Source of the DNA: an uncultured bacterium
GTDB taxonomy: Bacteria; Verrucomicrobiota; Kiritimatiellia; RFP12; UBA1067
Assembly (NCBI GenBank): GCA_902763655.1
Contig: CACWSW010000007.1
Location: 1-40,134, forward strand
DNA length: 40,134 bases
Direction of reading: 5' to 3'
Shown: positions 23,005 to 29,968 of the stretch, one piece after another
Numbering within the stretch: the stretch's first letter is position 1
Layout of the letters: the number at the start of each line of letters is the position of its first letter
Made by a program: the position numbers and the translations under genes
The notes under the pieces: generated by a model
The model's input: the letters and a program-made list of their open reading frames with translations, nothing else
What the model was told of the DNA's origin: nothing
Databases searched by the model: none

Positions 23005-24582
23005 ATGAAGAATCGCCACTTCTCACATCTCACGTCACTCGCCCTGGCCTGCGCACTTGTGTCCTGCGCCGTGCTCGCGGGCAACGAGGCCAACCCCGAT
23101 GCCGTGGAGCTGGCTCCGATACCTGTGCCCGTGGAGTTCGCCAGCGACATGGACAAGCCGGTCGCGTTCGACGCGACGGCGACCGTCACGGTTGCGTGCC
23201 CCGACGCCAGTGCGGCGGCATGGCTCGTTCGCCATTTCGCCGACTGGTACGGCAAGCAGGCGCCGAAGATCGTGCAGGGAGGGTCGCAGCTTGCTGCGAC
23301 CGGGGCGGACGCAACAAGTTGCGTCCCTCCCGAGGGTGACGAGGCGTATGCGATCGTTGCCGACTCTTCGGGCATCCGCATCTCTGCGCGGTCGCTCGCA
23401 GGCGTGAGGTGGGCCGCGTATACGCTTCGTCAGCTTGCGATAGCGAAGCGCGGCACGTTCCGCACCGAAGGTCGCATCATTCCTACGCTCAAGGTCTCGG
23501 ACCGTCCGCACCTCGCGTTCCGCGCCGTGCACCTTTGCTGGTTCCCGGAAGTGCGGCCCACGCAGATGGAGCGCGCGATACGCCTAGCGGCGCTCATGAA
23601 ATTCAACTACGCGATCATCGAGCCGTGGGGGATGTACGCGAGCGCAAAGCATCCGTGGTGGCACTGGCCGAACCCGACGATGACGAAGGAGGCCGTGCGC
23701 AGGCTCGCTGCGATCGGCGCTGATCTCGGCATCACGCTCATTCCGCAGATCAACGCCTACGGACACGCCACGTCTTCCCGCGGCTGCACGATCAAGCATG
23801 CCATACTTGACCTCCAGCCTGAGTACGAGCCGCTTTTCGAGCCTGGCGGCTGGAACTGGTGCGTATCCAATCCTGAGACGCAGCGCGTCCTGCGCGACCT
23901 GATCGCGGAGATGCACGACGACTTCGGGCGTCCGCCGTTCTTCCACCTCGGCTGCGACGAGGCCCAGCCGCCGTCCTGCCCGGAGTGCCGCAAGACGCCC
24001 TACGCCGAGCTCGTGTGCAAGCACATCACCGGCCTCGCCGACTTCGTCAAGTCGCGCGGCGCGCGCGCGATGATATGGCACGACATGCTTCTCGCGCGCG
24101 GCGATCCACGCTGGAAAGGCTACGTGCATCATGGGACCAAGACCACGGCCACGCTCGCCGACACCTTGCCGAAGGACGTGATCATCTGCGACTGGCAATA
24201 CTCCTACGGCAACATGAAGGAGACCCGCAAGGACTGGCCCACGATGGCGTACTTCAAGGAGAAGGGCTTTCCGGTGGCGGGATGCCCGTGGATGAACTTC
24301 AACGCGATGAAGCCCATGGCAGACTACATTTCCAAGATCGGCGGATTCGGGTTCATCGAGACGACGTGGCACCACCTGCGCGGAAGCGACTGGGTGCAGA
24401 TGTACAAGTTCGCTTCTGCCGCCGCATGGGGAACCGCGGTCCCTCCGCGCCCGCCGATGTACGACACTCCGTTCGGCAATGCGCTGCGCCTGGTCGGACA
24501 CGACATGAAGCTGACGGACTACCTCGACACCGGCCATCTCAACAACCAGGTACCGCCCGGCTGGTGGGTTGACAACAACTGA
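23005..24582 (+). CDS. Secreted GH20-like beta-N-acetylhexosaminidase family protein
   Basis: 525 residues from ATG 23005 (SD AGGAG, 22993-22997). An exported N-terminus with possible lipobox LVSC (Cys about 21) or plain signal cleavage after VLAG. Residues about 40-165 are a GH20b-like domain (DEAYAIVADSSGIRISARSLAGVRWAAYTLRQL). The catalytic barrel follows from about 175. The acid motif is HLGCDEA (His314, Asp318, Glu319), equivalent to the family's HxGxDE, and a Cys pair (SCPEC) follows. The usual final Trp segments (ICDWQYSYG, TTWHHLRGSDW) are present. It should hydrolyse terminal beta-linked N-acetylhexosamine from glycans. A palindromic repeat pair lies at 23277-23332. Its stop is 1 nt from the convergent mcsB stop. 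Confidence 0.82.
   Translation: MKNRHFSHLTSLALACALVSCAVLAGNEANPDAVELAPIPVPVEFASDMDKPVAFDATATVTVACPDASAAAWLVRHFADWYGKQAPKIVQGGSQLAATGADATSCVPPEGDEAYAIVADSSGIRISARSLAGVRWAAYTLRQLAIAKRGTFRTEGRIIPTLKVSDRPHLAFRAVHLCWFPEVRPTQMERAIRLAALMKFNYAIIEPWGMYASAKHPWWHWPNPTMTKEAVRRLAAIGADLGITLIPQINAYGHATSSRGCTIKHAILDLQPEYEPLFEPGGWNWCVSNPETQRVLRDLIAEMHDDFGRPPFFHLGCDEAQPPSCPECRKTPYAELVCKHITGLADFVKSRGARAMIWHDMLLARGDPRWKGYVHHGTKTTATLADTLPKDVIICDWQYSYGNMKETRKDWPTMAYFKEKGFPVAGCPWMNFNAMKPMADYISKIGGFGFIETTWHHLRGSDWVQMYKFASAAAWGTAVPPRPPMYDTPFGNALRLVGHDMKLTDYLDTGHLNNQVPPGWWVDNN
23277..23332. repeat. Outward-facing pair of palindromic repeats in the GH20-like gene
   Basis: Unit 1: tail gggag 23277-23281, arm ggtcgcagc 23282-23290, loop tt, arm gctgcgacc 23293-23301. 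Unit 2: arm ggacgcaac 23307-23315, loop aa, arm gttgcgtcc 23318-23326, tail ctcccg 23327-23332. Both stems are perfect, yet the third pair and the inner three pairs differ between units in a compensated way. The pair is read in frame as GGSQLAATGADATSCVPPEG (residues about 92-111). Confidence 0.78.
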
Positions 24583-24583
24583 C

Positions 24584-25411
24584 CTAGAAGGTGAACTCCA
24601 CGCGAGCGAACCGCTTGTTGATGCGGTCCGCGAGAGCGGCGTCGCGGTTGTCGCGGCGCCGCTCGTCCGCAATGGACTGCGGTGGCGGGAGGTCCGGCTT
24701 CTTTGCCTGCGCGGCCATGAGCGAGATGACCTCGCTGCCGGTTATTCCTGCGATGTATCCCATGTTCGCCGCGAGGCGGATTGGCGAGAGTAGGTCGAAA
24801 AGCTCCCAAGGCGACAGCAGACGGGCCGACCTGAGTATGGCAAGCGCGCGCATTATCGAGTCCTCGAAGATGCGCGGCGTATCCTCTATGAGCATCTGCC
24901 TGGCGTACAGCTCCTGCGTCACGAGGTCCTCGAACGTGCGCATCACGCGGCGGACGAGCTTGCGCTCGGGCAGGCCGAGCGTGGCGTTGTTCCAGATGCG
25001 GAAGATGTGTCCGGCGTTGTGGATGCCGTCCGCATCGACGCCGTGGAACGTCATGCGCATCGCCTCGATCCCGGCACGGACCGGCTGCAGGTCTCCAATG
25101 AGGTTCAGCCCTTCGAGGTGGAACTCGGCCCACACGTGAAGGCCGGTTCCGCAATGATCGGGAAAGGGGGATAGGTAGCCGAACTCTGGATGCCATGCGA
25201 ATACGTGCTCTGCGGCGAGACGGCGCTCTGCGGCCTCTAGGCGCGTGTAGGCGTCGGGGATATCCGACGGCAGTTCCCACAGCTCTGTTATCACATGCTG
25301 GTCGTCGGTGCCGAAACGGCGGTCCTGGTCGTTTCTGTACAGGCACATCGACCCGCCGGTCACGACGTGGGTTGCCTGAAACTGGGAGTTCGGGCCGCGA
25401 CGGGCGCTCAT
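24584..25411 (-). CDS. McsB-like protein (phosphagen/arginine kinase fold, probably inactive)
   Basis: 275 residues, starting 4 nt inside mcsA (ATGA overlap). The family is recognised from order and context: FGYLSPFPDHCGTGLHVWAEFHLEGL matches McsB's lGYLTxCPTNxGTGxRASVxLHLP, and IFRIWNNATLGLPERKLVRRV matches its yQISNQxTLGxsE. Active McsB (about 350 residues) phosphorylates arginines to mark proteins for ClpCP, using several Arg and an acidic GEGSE loop. Here the N-terminus is about 75 residues shorter and the SSRxRLARN segment is not recognisable. GTGxRAS has become GTGLHVW (Arg to His) and RGxxGEGSE has become HGVDADG. These comparisons are from memory. The protein may be a pseudokinase partner of McsA. 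It is the last gene of the ftsH operon. Confidence 0.72.
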   Translation of the reverse strand: MSARRGPNSQFQATHVVTGGSMCLYRNDQDRRFGTDDQHVITELWELPSDIPDAYTRLEAAERRLAAEHVFAWHPEFGYLSPFPDHCGTGLHVWAEFHLEGLNLIGDLQPVRAGIEAMRMTFHGVDADGIHNAGHIFRIWNNATLGLPERKLVRRVMRTFEDLVTQELYARQMLIEDTPRIFEDSIMRALAILRSARLLSPWELFDLLSPIRLAANMGYIAGITGSEVISLMAAQAKKPDLPPPQSIADERRRDNRDAALADRINKRFARVEFTF

Positions 25412-25956
25412 TGGCCCTCCTTGCCGCCAAGAGCGTCGATCAGCCGCTTGAGTGCAGCGGCGCGCTTGAAATCCTCTCTTGCCACGGCGGCCTTTAGCTC
25501 GCGTTCGAGGTAGGCGCGCGACGCCTCTCCGGTGACGGTGGGCGGCATCGAGCCAACGTGCTTGGGGCCATACTGGCCGGAAAGGAAGTTGGCGCGGATG
25601 TTCTTCGCGAACGCCTTCCAGCAGTTCGGGCAGCCGAGATGCCCCGATTCCTTCGCCTGTTCCCAGGTCGTCTTGCAGGCAGGGCAGGTGCGCGAGTTCT
25701 GCTCGCTTTCCACGACGCCTTTCATGAAGCCAAGCGTTGCCTCGACAAGATTCTTCACGAATTCCGGCGGCTCTTCCCCATCCCCAAACTCCAGGGATGG
25801 AGCACCTTCGCCATTCGGCTTAGGATTAGGATTCTTCTTCTTGTGCCGCGACTTCGCCGCACATGCCTTGCAGACGTACAGCTCGCGATCTTCGCCGTCC
25901 TTCTTTACGTGGATCACGGCTGCCGCATCGGCCTCATGGCATATTTCACATTTCAT
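25408..25956 (-). CDS. mcsA: McsA-like zinc-finger, UVR-motif protein
   Basis: 182 residues. The N-terminal zinc finger CEICHEADAAAVIHV...YVCKAC and a second pair CPACKTTWEQAKESGHLGCPNCW match the two Cys4 fingers of McsA. A C-terminal UvrB/C (UVR) helix pair is YLERELKAAVAREDFKRAAALKRLID. In Firmicutes, McsA activates the McsB arginine kinase and links it to Clp proteolysis. It starts 8 nt after the RodZ-like gene and overlaps mcsB by 4 nt. No ctsR or clpC accompanies it in this window. The linker between the fingers is a Lys/Asn/Pro-rich stretch (about 35-55). Confidence 0.85.
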   Translation of the reverse strand: MKCEICHEADAAAVIHVKKDGEDRELYVCKACAAKSRHKKKNPNPKPNGEGAPSLEFGDGEEPPEFVKNLVEATLGFMKGVVESEQNSRTCPACKTTWEQAKESGHLGCPNCWKAFAKNIRANFLSGQYGPKHVGSMPPTVTGEASRAYLERELKAAVAREDFKRAAALKRLIDALGGKEGQ

Positions 25957-25964
25957 GACGAATG

Positions 25965-27122
25965 CTAGTCGGCGTACAGTGGTGGCACCTTCTGGCCGGT
26001 GGTACGGAGCTGCTTCTTGGCCGTGGGCTGGGGCTTGGCAGGCGGCTGGGCGGCTTTAGGCTTTTTAAGGTCCTTAAGGTCTTTAAGGTCCTTAAGGTCT
26101 TTAGGTGCCTTTAGGTCTTTTGGATTCTTAGAGGTCTTAGGGTCTTTAGAGTCCTTAGAGACCTTGGAATCCTTGGAGCCAGTGGGTTCTTGGGTGGTGT
26201 CAATGGCTTGGGGCTGCTGGATAGGCTTTATGCTGGTGGCATTGTAGAGCTTGATGCAACCCCAGACAAGGATTGCCAGAAGGACGAGCGCCGTGATAGA
26301 CAGGAGCGAGATGCGCCAGACGCTACGCGGGATTTCGCGCACCGTCTGGATTACGCCGTGAGAGACGTTGGAGAGGCTTTTCCTGAAGCGGTCGGCGGCG
26401 GATGGCCCCTCTGCGCTATATGATGACTCTGTAGAGAGGTATGGAGAGCCTGAAAAGATGTCAGCAACGTTGGCGGTCGGCGGCTGGTCGCTTGTGGGGG
26501 GCGAGGATGGAGGAACGTCATTGGTTTCCTGCGGCTGGCGTGCGGCTTGTGCCTCGAACAGCTCAAGTCCACGAATGACAGATGGCGGTTCCTGTATGGG
26601 TTCAGGTGCCGTTTCTGGCTTTGTCGTAACCGTAGCCTGTGGCTCTAGCCTTGGCGTTACAGTGGGCGGCGGCTCGGGAATCGGCTCCGGCTGAGGCGTT
26701 ACAGCGGGCGGCGGCTCGGGAATCGGCTCCGGCTGAGGCGTTACAGCAGGCGGCGGCTTGGGAGTCGGTTCTGGTTCTCGCGTCGGCTCGAACTGAGGCG
26801 TAACGACAGGTGGTGGCTCGGGCGTCGTGACTGGAGGTTGTTCATGCACCGGGACTTCCCTCGTGCGGACGATCGGGGCACGGCGTCCCTCGTAGATGTC
26901 CATGAATTCCTTCACGAGGGGTAAGGGGTCCAGGTCTACGCATTCGGCGTAGAGCCTGACGAAGCCGCGGCCGTAGATTGGAGCTGCGATGCGATGGAAG
27001 TCTTCGTTTTCCATCTCCTCGACTATCTGGACGAGCATTCGCGTCTTCGCGGCGATCTGCGAGGTAGTGAGGCCCTTGGCCTCGCGTGCTTTCCTGAGGG
27101 TTTCTCCGAATGAGGTATTCAT
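25965..27122 (-). CDS. RodZ-like helix-turn-helix membrane protein
   Basis: 385 residues, starting at MNTSFGETLRKAREAKGLT (ATG, minus strand, 27122). Residues 1-75 are a Cro/C1-like helix-turn-helix with the RodZ signature QIAAKTRMLVQIVEEMENEDF...YGRGFVRLYAECV. A long Pro/Glu/Val region (about 90-190) includes a 42-bp tandem repeat (EPxPEPPPAVTPQP units). One membrane helix, ISLLSITALVLLAILVWGCI, lies near residue 290. The outer part is short and Lys-rich, with SKDSKD and KDLKDLKDLK repeats in place of RodZ's beta-sandwich. RodZ anchors MreB filaments for rod shape. Because the periplasmic domain is replaced by low-complexity sequence, the same job is plausible but not shown. Confidence 0.78.
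   Translation of the reverse strand: MNTSFGETLRKAREAKGLTTSQIAAKTRMLVQIVEEMENEDFHRIAAPIYGRGFVRLYAECVDLDPLPLVKEFMDIYEGRRAPIVRTREVPVHEQPPVTTPEPPPVVTPQFEPTREPEPTPKPPPAVTPQPEPIPEPPPAVTPQPEPIPEPPPTVTPRLEPQATVTTKPETAPEPIQEPPSVIRGLELFEAQAARQPQETNDVPPSSPPTSDQPPTANVADIFSGSPYLSTESSYSAEGPSAADRFRKSLSNVSHGVIQTVREIPRSVWRISLLSITALVLLAILVWGCIKLYNATSIKPIQQPQAIDTTQEPTGSKDSKVSKDSKDPKTSKNPKDLKAPKDLKDLKDLKDLKKPKAAQPPAKPQPTAKKQLRTTGQKVPPLYAD
26055..26185 (-). repeat. Degenerate 9-bp tandem repeat coding KDLKDLK / KDSKDSK
   Basis: On the minus strand, units of the type AAGGACCTT and AAAGACCTT repeat through this segment. Near 26055-26110 they are nearly exact; further upstream in the coding direction they drift to AAGGACTCT. 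The 17-mer gaccttaaggaccttaa occurs here and again in smc at about 35476-35492. Confidence 0.75.
26653..26778 (-). repeat. Three tandem 42-bp repeats in the RodZ-like gene
   Basis: Copies start at 26653, 26695 and 26737 (plus-strand coordinates) with ggcgttacag at each boundary. The first two are almost identical and the third has diverged. Each unit codes 14 residues of the type PEPIPEPPPAVTPQ, a rigid spacer between the helix-turn-helix domain and the membrane helix. Confidence 0.85.
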
Positions 27123-27150
27123 TGTTGTTGCTCGTGGTTCGTTGTTCTGG

Positions 27151-29835
27151 TTAAAGGGTGGTTCCAAAGGGATCGTCGTCTTCCGCCGCCTGGAGGGCGT
27201 CGGGATCGGCAGGATTCTGGCTGTCGGGATGGACGGGGACGCCATCGCCGTCTGCAGTGCCGCCGCCGTTGAGAAGGGATTCGGGGTCAAGCAGGATCTC
27301 GCGTGGACCTGCGCCGCGGGCCGGTCCGATGACGCCGCGCTCCTCCAGCAGGTCCATGAGGCGCGCTGCATGGTTGTAGCCGATGCCCATGCGGCGCTGG
27401 AGATGCGATGTGGATGCGCGCTTCGTCTCCTGCAGCACCTCGAGCGCCCGGCGATATAGCTGGTCGTCCTTGCTCTGCGTCATGCCAGCGGGGGCAGGAA
27501 TGCCGCCTGCAGATCCCGCAAGCGGTTCAGAGGACCCTTCTTCCTCGGACTCCTCTCCGTCGAGCCCCTCAGTGGGATCGGCCTCCTTGATCTTTTCCAG
27601 GCGTTCCTTGAACTTCTGGTCAAACTGCTGGTTGGAGTGTTCGCCGATGAAGGCCAGGATGCGCTCTATCTCGTCGTCCGCAATGTAGGAGCCCTGGGCG
27701 CGGAGAAGGCGGCCGTCGGAGAGCTTGAAGAGCATGTCGCCCTTGCCTATGAGCGATTCCGCGCCTTGCGCGTCGAGGATGGTGCGCGAGTCGATTGCGC
27801 TGGATGTCTTGAATGCGACGCGTCCTGGAATGTTGGACTTGATGGTGCCGGTGATCACCTTGGTGTCTGGACGCTGGGTTGCGAGGATGAGGTGGATGCC
27901 GGCTGCGCGCGCGAGGGCGGTGAGGCGGGCGATGAGGGGGTCGACCTCCTTCTGGGCGGCCTGCATGATGTCGGCTACCTCGTCGATGATGATGACGATG
28001 TAGGGGATCGTGCGCGGCAGGTCCGGGTTGCCCCCGACGGTCGTCTCCTCGCCGCCGAGCATGTCGGGCTGGGTTATGGTCTTACGGTTGTTGAAGTCCA
28101 CGATGTTGCGGCACTTGGCGCGCTGGAACATCTTGAGGCGCTTCTCCATCTCCACGACGGCCCAGCGGAGGCCGAACATGACTTTCTTCGTGTCGTTGAT
28201 GACCGGCACGAGCAGGTGAGGTAAGGCGTTGTATGAGGTGAACTCCACGCGCTTGGGGTCAACCATGATGAACTTCAGCTGCTCAGGCGTGCGGCACATC
28301 AGCAGTCCGTTGATGATGGAGTTGAGGCAGACGGACTTGCCCTGGCCGGTGGCACCGGCGACGAGCAGGTGAGGGAGCTTGGCCAGATCGGCCACGAGGT
28401 CGTTGCCGGCGGCGTCCTTGCCCAAGAGGAGCGGTAGCTGGAACTTCGACTGGGCGTTTTTCTGCCACAGTTCTCCGTCTATGATCTCGCGGAAGCATAC
28501 GGAGGCCGGGAAGGCGTTCGGCACCTCGATGCCGACTGCGTTCTTGCCGGGGATGGGGGCCTCGATGCGGAGGCTCTTAGCCTGAAGCGCCATCTGAAGG
28601 TTGCGGGCGAGTCCGGCGACCCTCTCCACGCGCGTGCCGAGGTCCAGCGTAAGCGCGTACTGCGTCACGACGGGACCTGCCACGTAGTAGGCGAGCTCGG
28701 CATTGACGTCGAAGACCTTGAGCGTGTCCACGAGCCGCTGCGCCATAGCCTCGATGTCCTCGCCCGGACCGCCCTGCTTGGGCGGCACCTCGTTGAGAAG
28801 GGTGACTGGCGGCAGGATGTAGGGACCTTTGTCCTCCGGCTCGTCCACAACGGCCTGAAGGGCCGCCGTCTCGGGACGATTGCTGGCAATGGGCTGCGGA
28901 GTGGCAGGCTTGACAGGTGCGGGTACCGGCTTGGCGGGTACCGGCTGGGGCGGCGACGCGACGATGTCTTCCCTGGCCGGGAAGAAGTCCCTAGGCGCTT
29001 CCGCGGCTTCGCGGATGCGGCGCTGCGCGTCCAGCTTGGCCTGGCGTTCCGCATCCCTGGCGGCCTGCGCGGCTTCGCGCTCCCTGCGGCGCTCCTCCTT
29101 TGCGGCTTCCTTCGCCGCTTTCGCGGCGGCCTTTTCGTCTGCGATGCGCTGTTTTTCGGCCTCGCGCTCGGCTTGCGCTGCCTCGCGAGCGGCTTCGGCG
29201 GCAGACAGGGCCTCGTCCTTGGCGGTGTCGTCGAGCTTCTCGCGTTCGCGGTCAGCAGCCCAGGCCGTAACACGGGCGACTCCTGCGATGATGTTGCGGA
29301 AGCCCACGATCAGCAGGATCGAGAATATGGCAAGGCTTGCCATCAGCACGCCGGAGCCGAATGGCGAAAGGAGTCGTGCAAGGCACCGTGTCATCAGGAG
29401 GTAGCCTACGGCGCCGCCGGCATTAGGGACGATGTTGAGAGACGTCAAGATCGACTGTATGGCGGAGGATCGCATGCCGATGATCTGCAGCAGGCATGTG
29501 ACGGCCAGCAGGAAGAGCATCACGCCGAGGGTGCGTCGGCCGGGATGGAATGAGCGCCCGAGCACGAGGCGGAGGCCGCAGAACACGCAGATGAGCGGAA
29601 CGGCCCAGATTCCGAGTCCCAGCAGCTGGTAGCCGGTGTAGGCGAACCAGTCGCCGGCGACACCGATCAGGTTTGACGCTAGGGCGTTCGGGGGAGTGCA
29701 GAGGTCGGAGATGCGGTGCCAGTCGTACGACCAGAGCGCGAGGAACGGGAAGAGCGCGATCGGAAACATGAAGAATCCGATCAGACGGCGGCGGATGCCT
29801 GTGTCGTTTCCGCCAGCGTTATCGGGCTGCTTCAT
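27151..29835 (-). CDS. ftsK: FtsK/SpoIIIE-family DNA translocase
   Basis: 894 residues, a full-length FtsK. Four N-terminal membrane helices (to about residue 190) are followed by a long Ala/Glu/Lys/Arg coiled-coil linker (about 205-300) and a Pro-rich stretch. The motor has Walker A GATGQGKS (about 490) and Walker B VIIIDEVADIM (about 615), then ATQRPDTKVITGTIKSNIP and SRTILDAQGAESLIGKGDML. The C-terminal winged-helix gamma domain (DQLYRRALEVLQETKRAS...IGYNHAARLMDLLEERG) reads KOPS-type DNA sequences. FtsK pumps chromosome ends through the closing septum and activates XerCD. It overlaps the 49-residue gene upstream by 17 nt, and the RodZ-like gene follows after 28 nt. Confidence 0.96.
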   Translation of the reverse strand: MKQPDNAGGNDTGIRRRLIGFFMFPIALFPFLALWSYDWHRISDLCTPPNALASNLIGVAGDWFAYTGYQLLGLGIWAVPLICVFCGLRLVLGRSFHPGRRTLGVMLFLLAVTCLLQIIGMRSSAIQSILTSLNIVPNAGGAVGYLLMTRCLARLLSPFGSGVLMASLAIFSILLIVGFRNIIAGVARVTAWAADREREKLDDTAKDEALSAAEAAREAAQAEREAEKQRIADEKAAAKAAKEAAKEERRREREAAQAARDAERQAKLDAQRRIREAAEAPRDFFPAREDIVASPPQPVPAKPVPAPVKPATPQPIASNRPETAALQAVVDEPEDKGPYILPPVTLLNEVPPKQGGPGEDIEAMAQRLVDTLKVFDVNAELAYYVAGPVVTQYALTLDLGTRVERVAGLARNLQMALQAKSLRIEAPIPGKNAVGIEVPNAFPASVCFREIIDGELWQKNAQSKFQLPLLLGKDAAGNDLVADLAKLPHLLVAGATGQGKSVCLNSIINGLLMCRTPEQLKFIMVDPKRVEFTSYNALPHLLVPVINDTKKVMFGLRWAVVEMEKRLKMFQRAKCRNIVDFNNRKTITQPDMLGGEETTVGGNPDLPRTIPYIVIIIDEVADIMQAAQKEVDPLIARLTALARAAGIHLILATQRPDTKVITGTIKSNIPGRVAFKTSSAIDSRTILDAQGAESLIGKGDMLFKLSDGRLLRAQGSYIADDEIERILAFIGEHSNQQFDQKFKERLEKIKEADPTEGLDGEESEEEGSSEPLAGSAGGIPAPAGMTQSKDDQLYRRALEVLQETKRASTSHLQRRMGIGYNHAARLMDLLEERGVIGPARGAGPREILLDPESLLNGGGTADGDGVPVHPDSQNPADPDALQAAEDDDPFGTTL

Positions 29836-29968
29836 CTGTGATGTTTCCTTTCATGATGAACGACGGCTTGTCGCGCAGCGCGTCCTTCATTGCGAAGTAT
29901 ATGACAATTGCGAGAACAAGGGCCAGTATCTTCAAGCCCAAGTTGCCATTTGAAGTGAAAAATTTCAT
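29819..29968 (-). CDS. 49-residue membrane peptide resembling the N-terminus of CdaR/YbbR
   Basis: A small gene between cdaA and ftsK: ATG 29968, TAA 29821-29819, 49 codons. Start evidence is strong: GAGGAG lies 9 nt upstream, and the ATG overlaps the cdaA stop (ATGA). The product opens MKFFTSNGNLGLKILALVLA and continues IVIYFAMKDALRDKPSFIMK: one membrane helix followed by a short polar tail. In many bacteria the gene after cdaA encodes CdaR (YbbR), whose N-terminal helix reads similarly (NxxLKxLxLxxAxxxW) before several YbbR domains. Here no YbbR domain follows. It may be a minimal regulator of CdaA or a decayed remnant. It overlaps ftsK by 17 nt. Real translation is likely, homology is tentative. 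Confidence 0.7.
   Translation of the reverse strand: MKFFTSNGNLGLKILALVLAIVIYFAMKDALRDKPSFIMKGNITDEAAR

Noticed and set aside
24443..24460. Sixth locus of the palindromic repeat (accgcggt then ccctcc) in the GH20-like gene
   Set aside because: Only an 8-bp palindrome and a partial tail match; too weak to separate from chance in GC-rich sequence.
24576..24590. Bidirectional terminator between the convergent GH20-like and mcsB genes
   Set aside because: The stop codons are 1 nt apart and no inverted repeat is present at the junction.
26055..26185. Regular repeats considered as a CRISPR array
   Set aside because: The units are 9 nt and contiguous with no spacers, they lie in a coding frame, and no cas gene is near.
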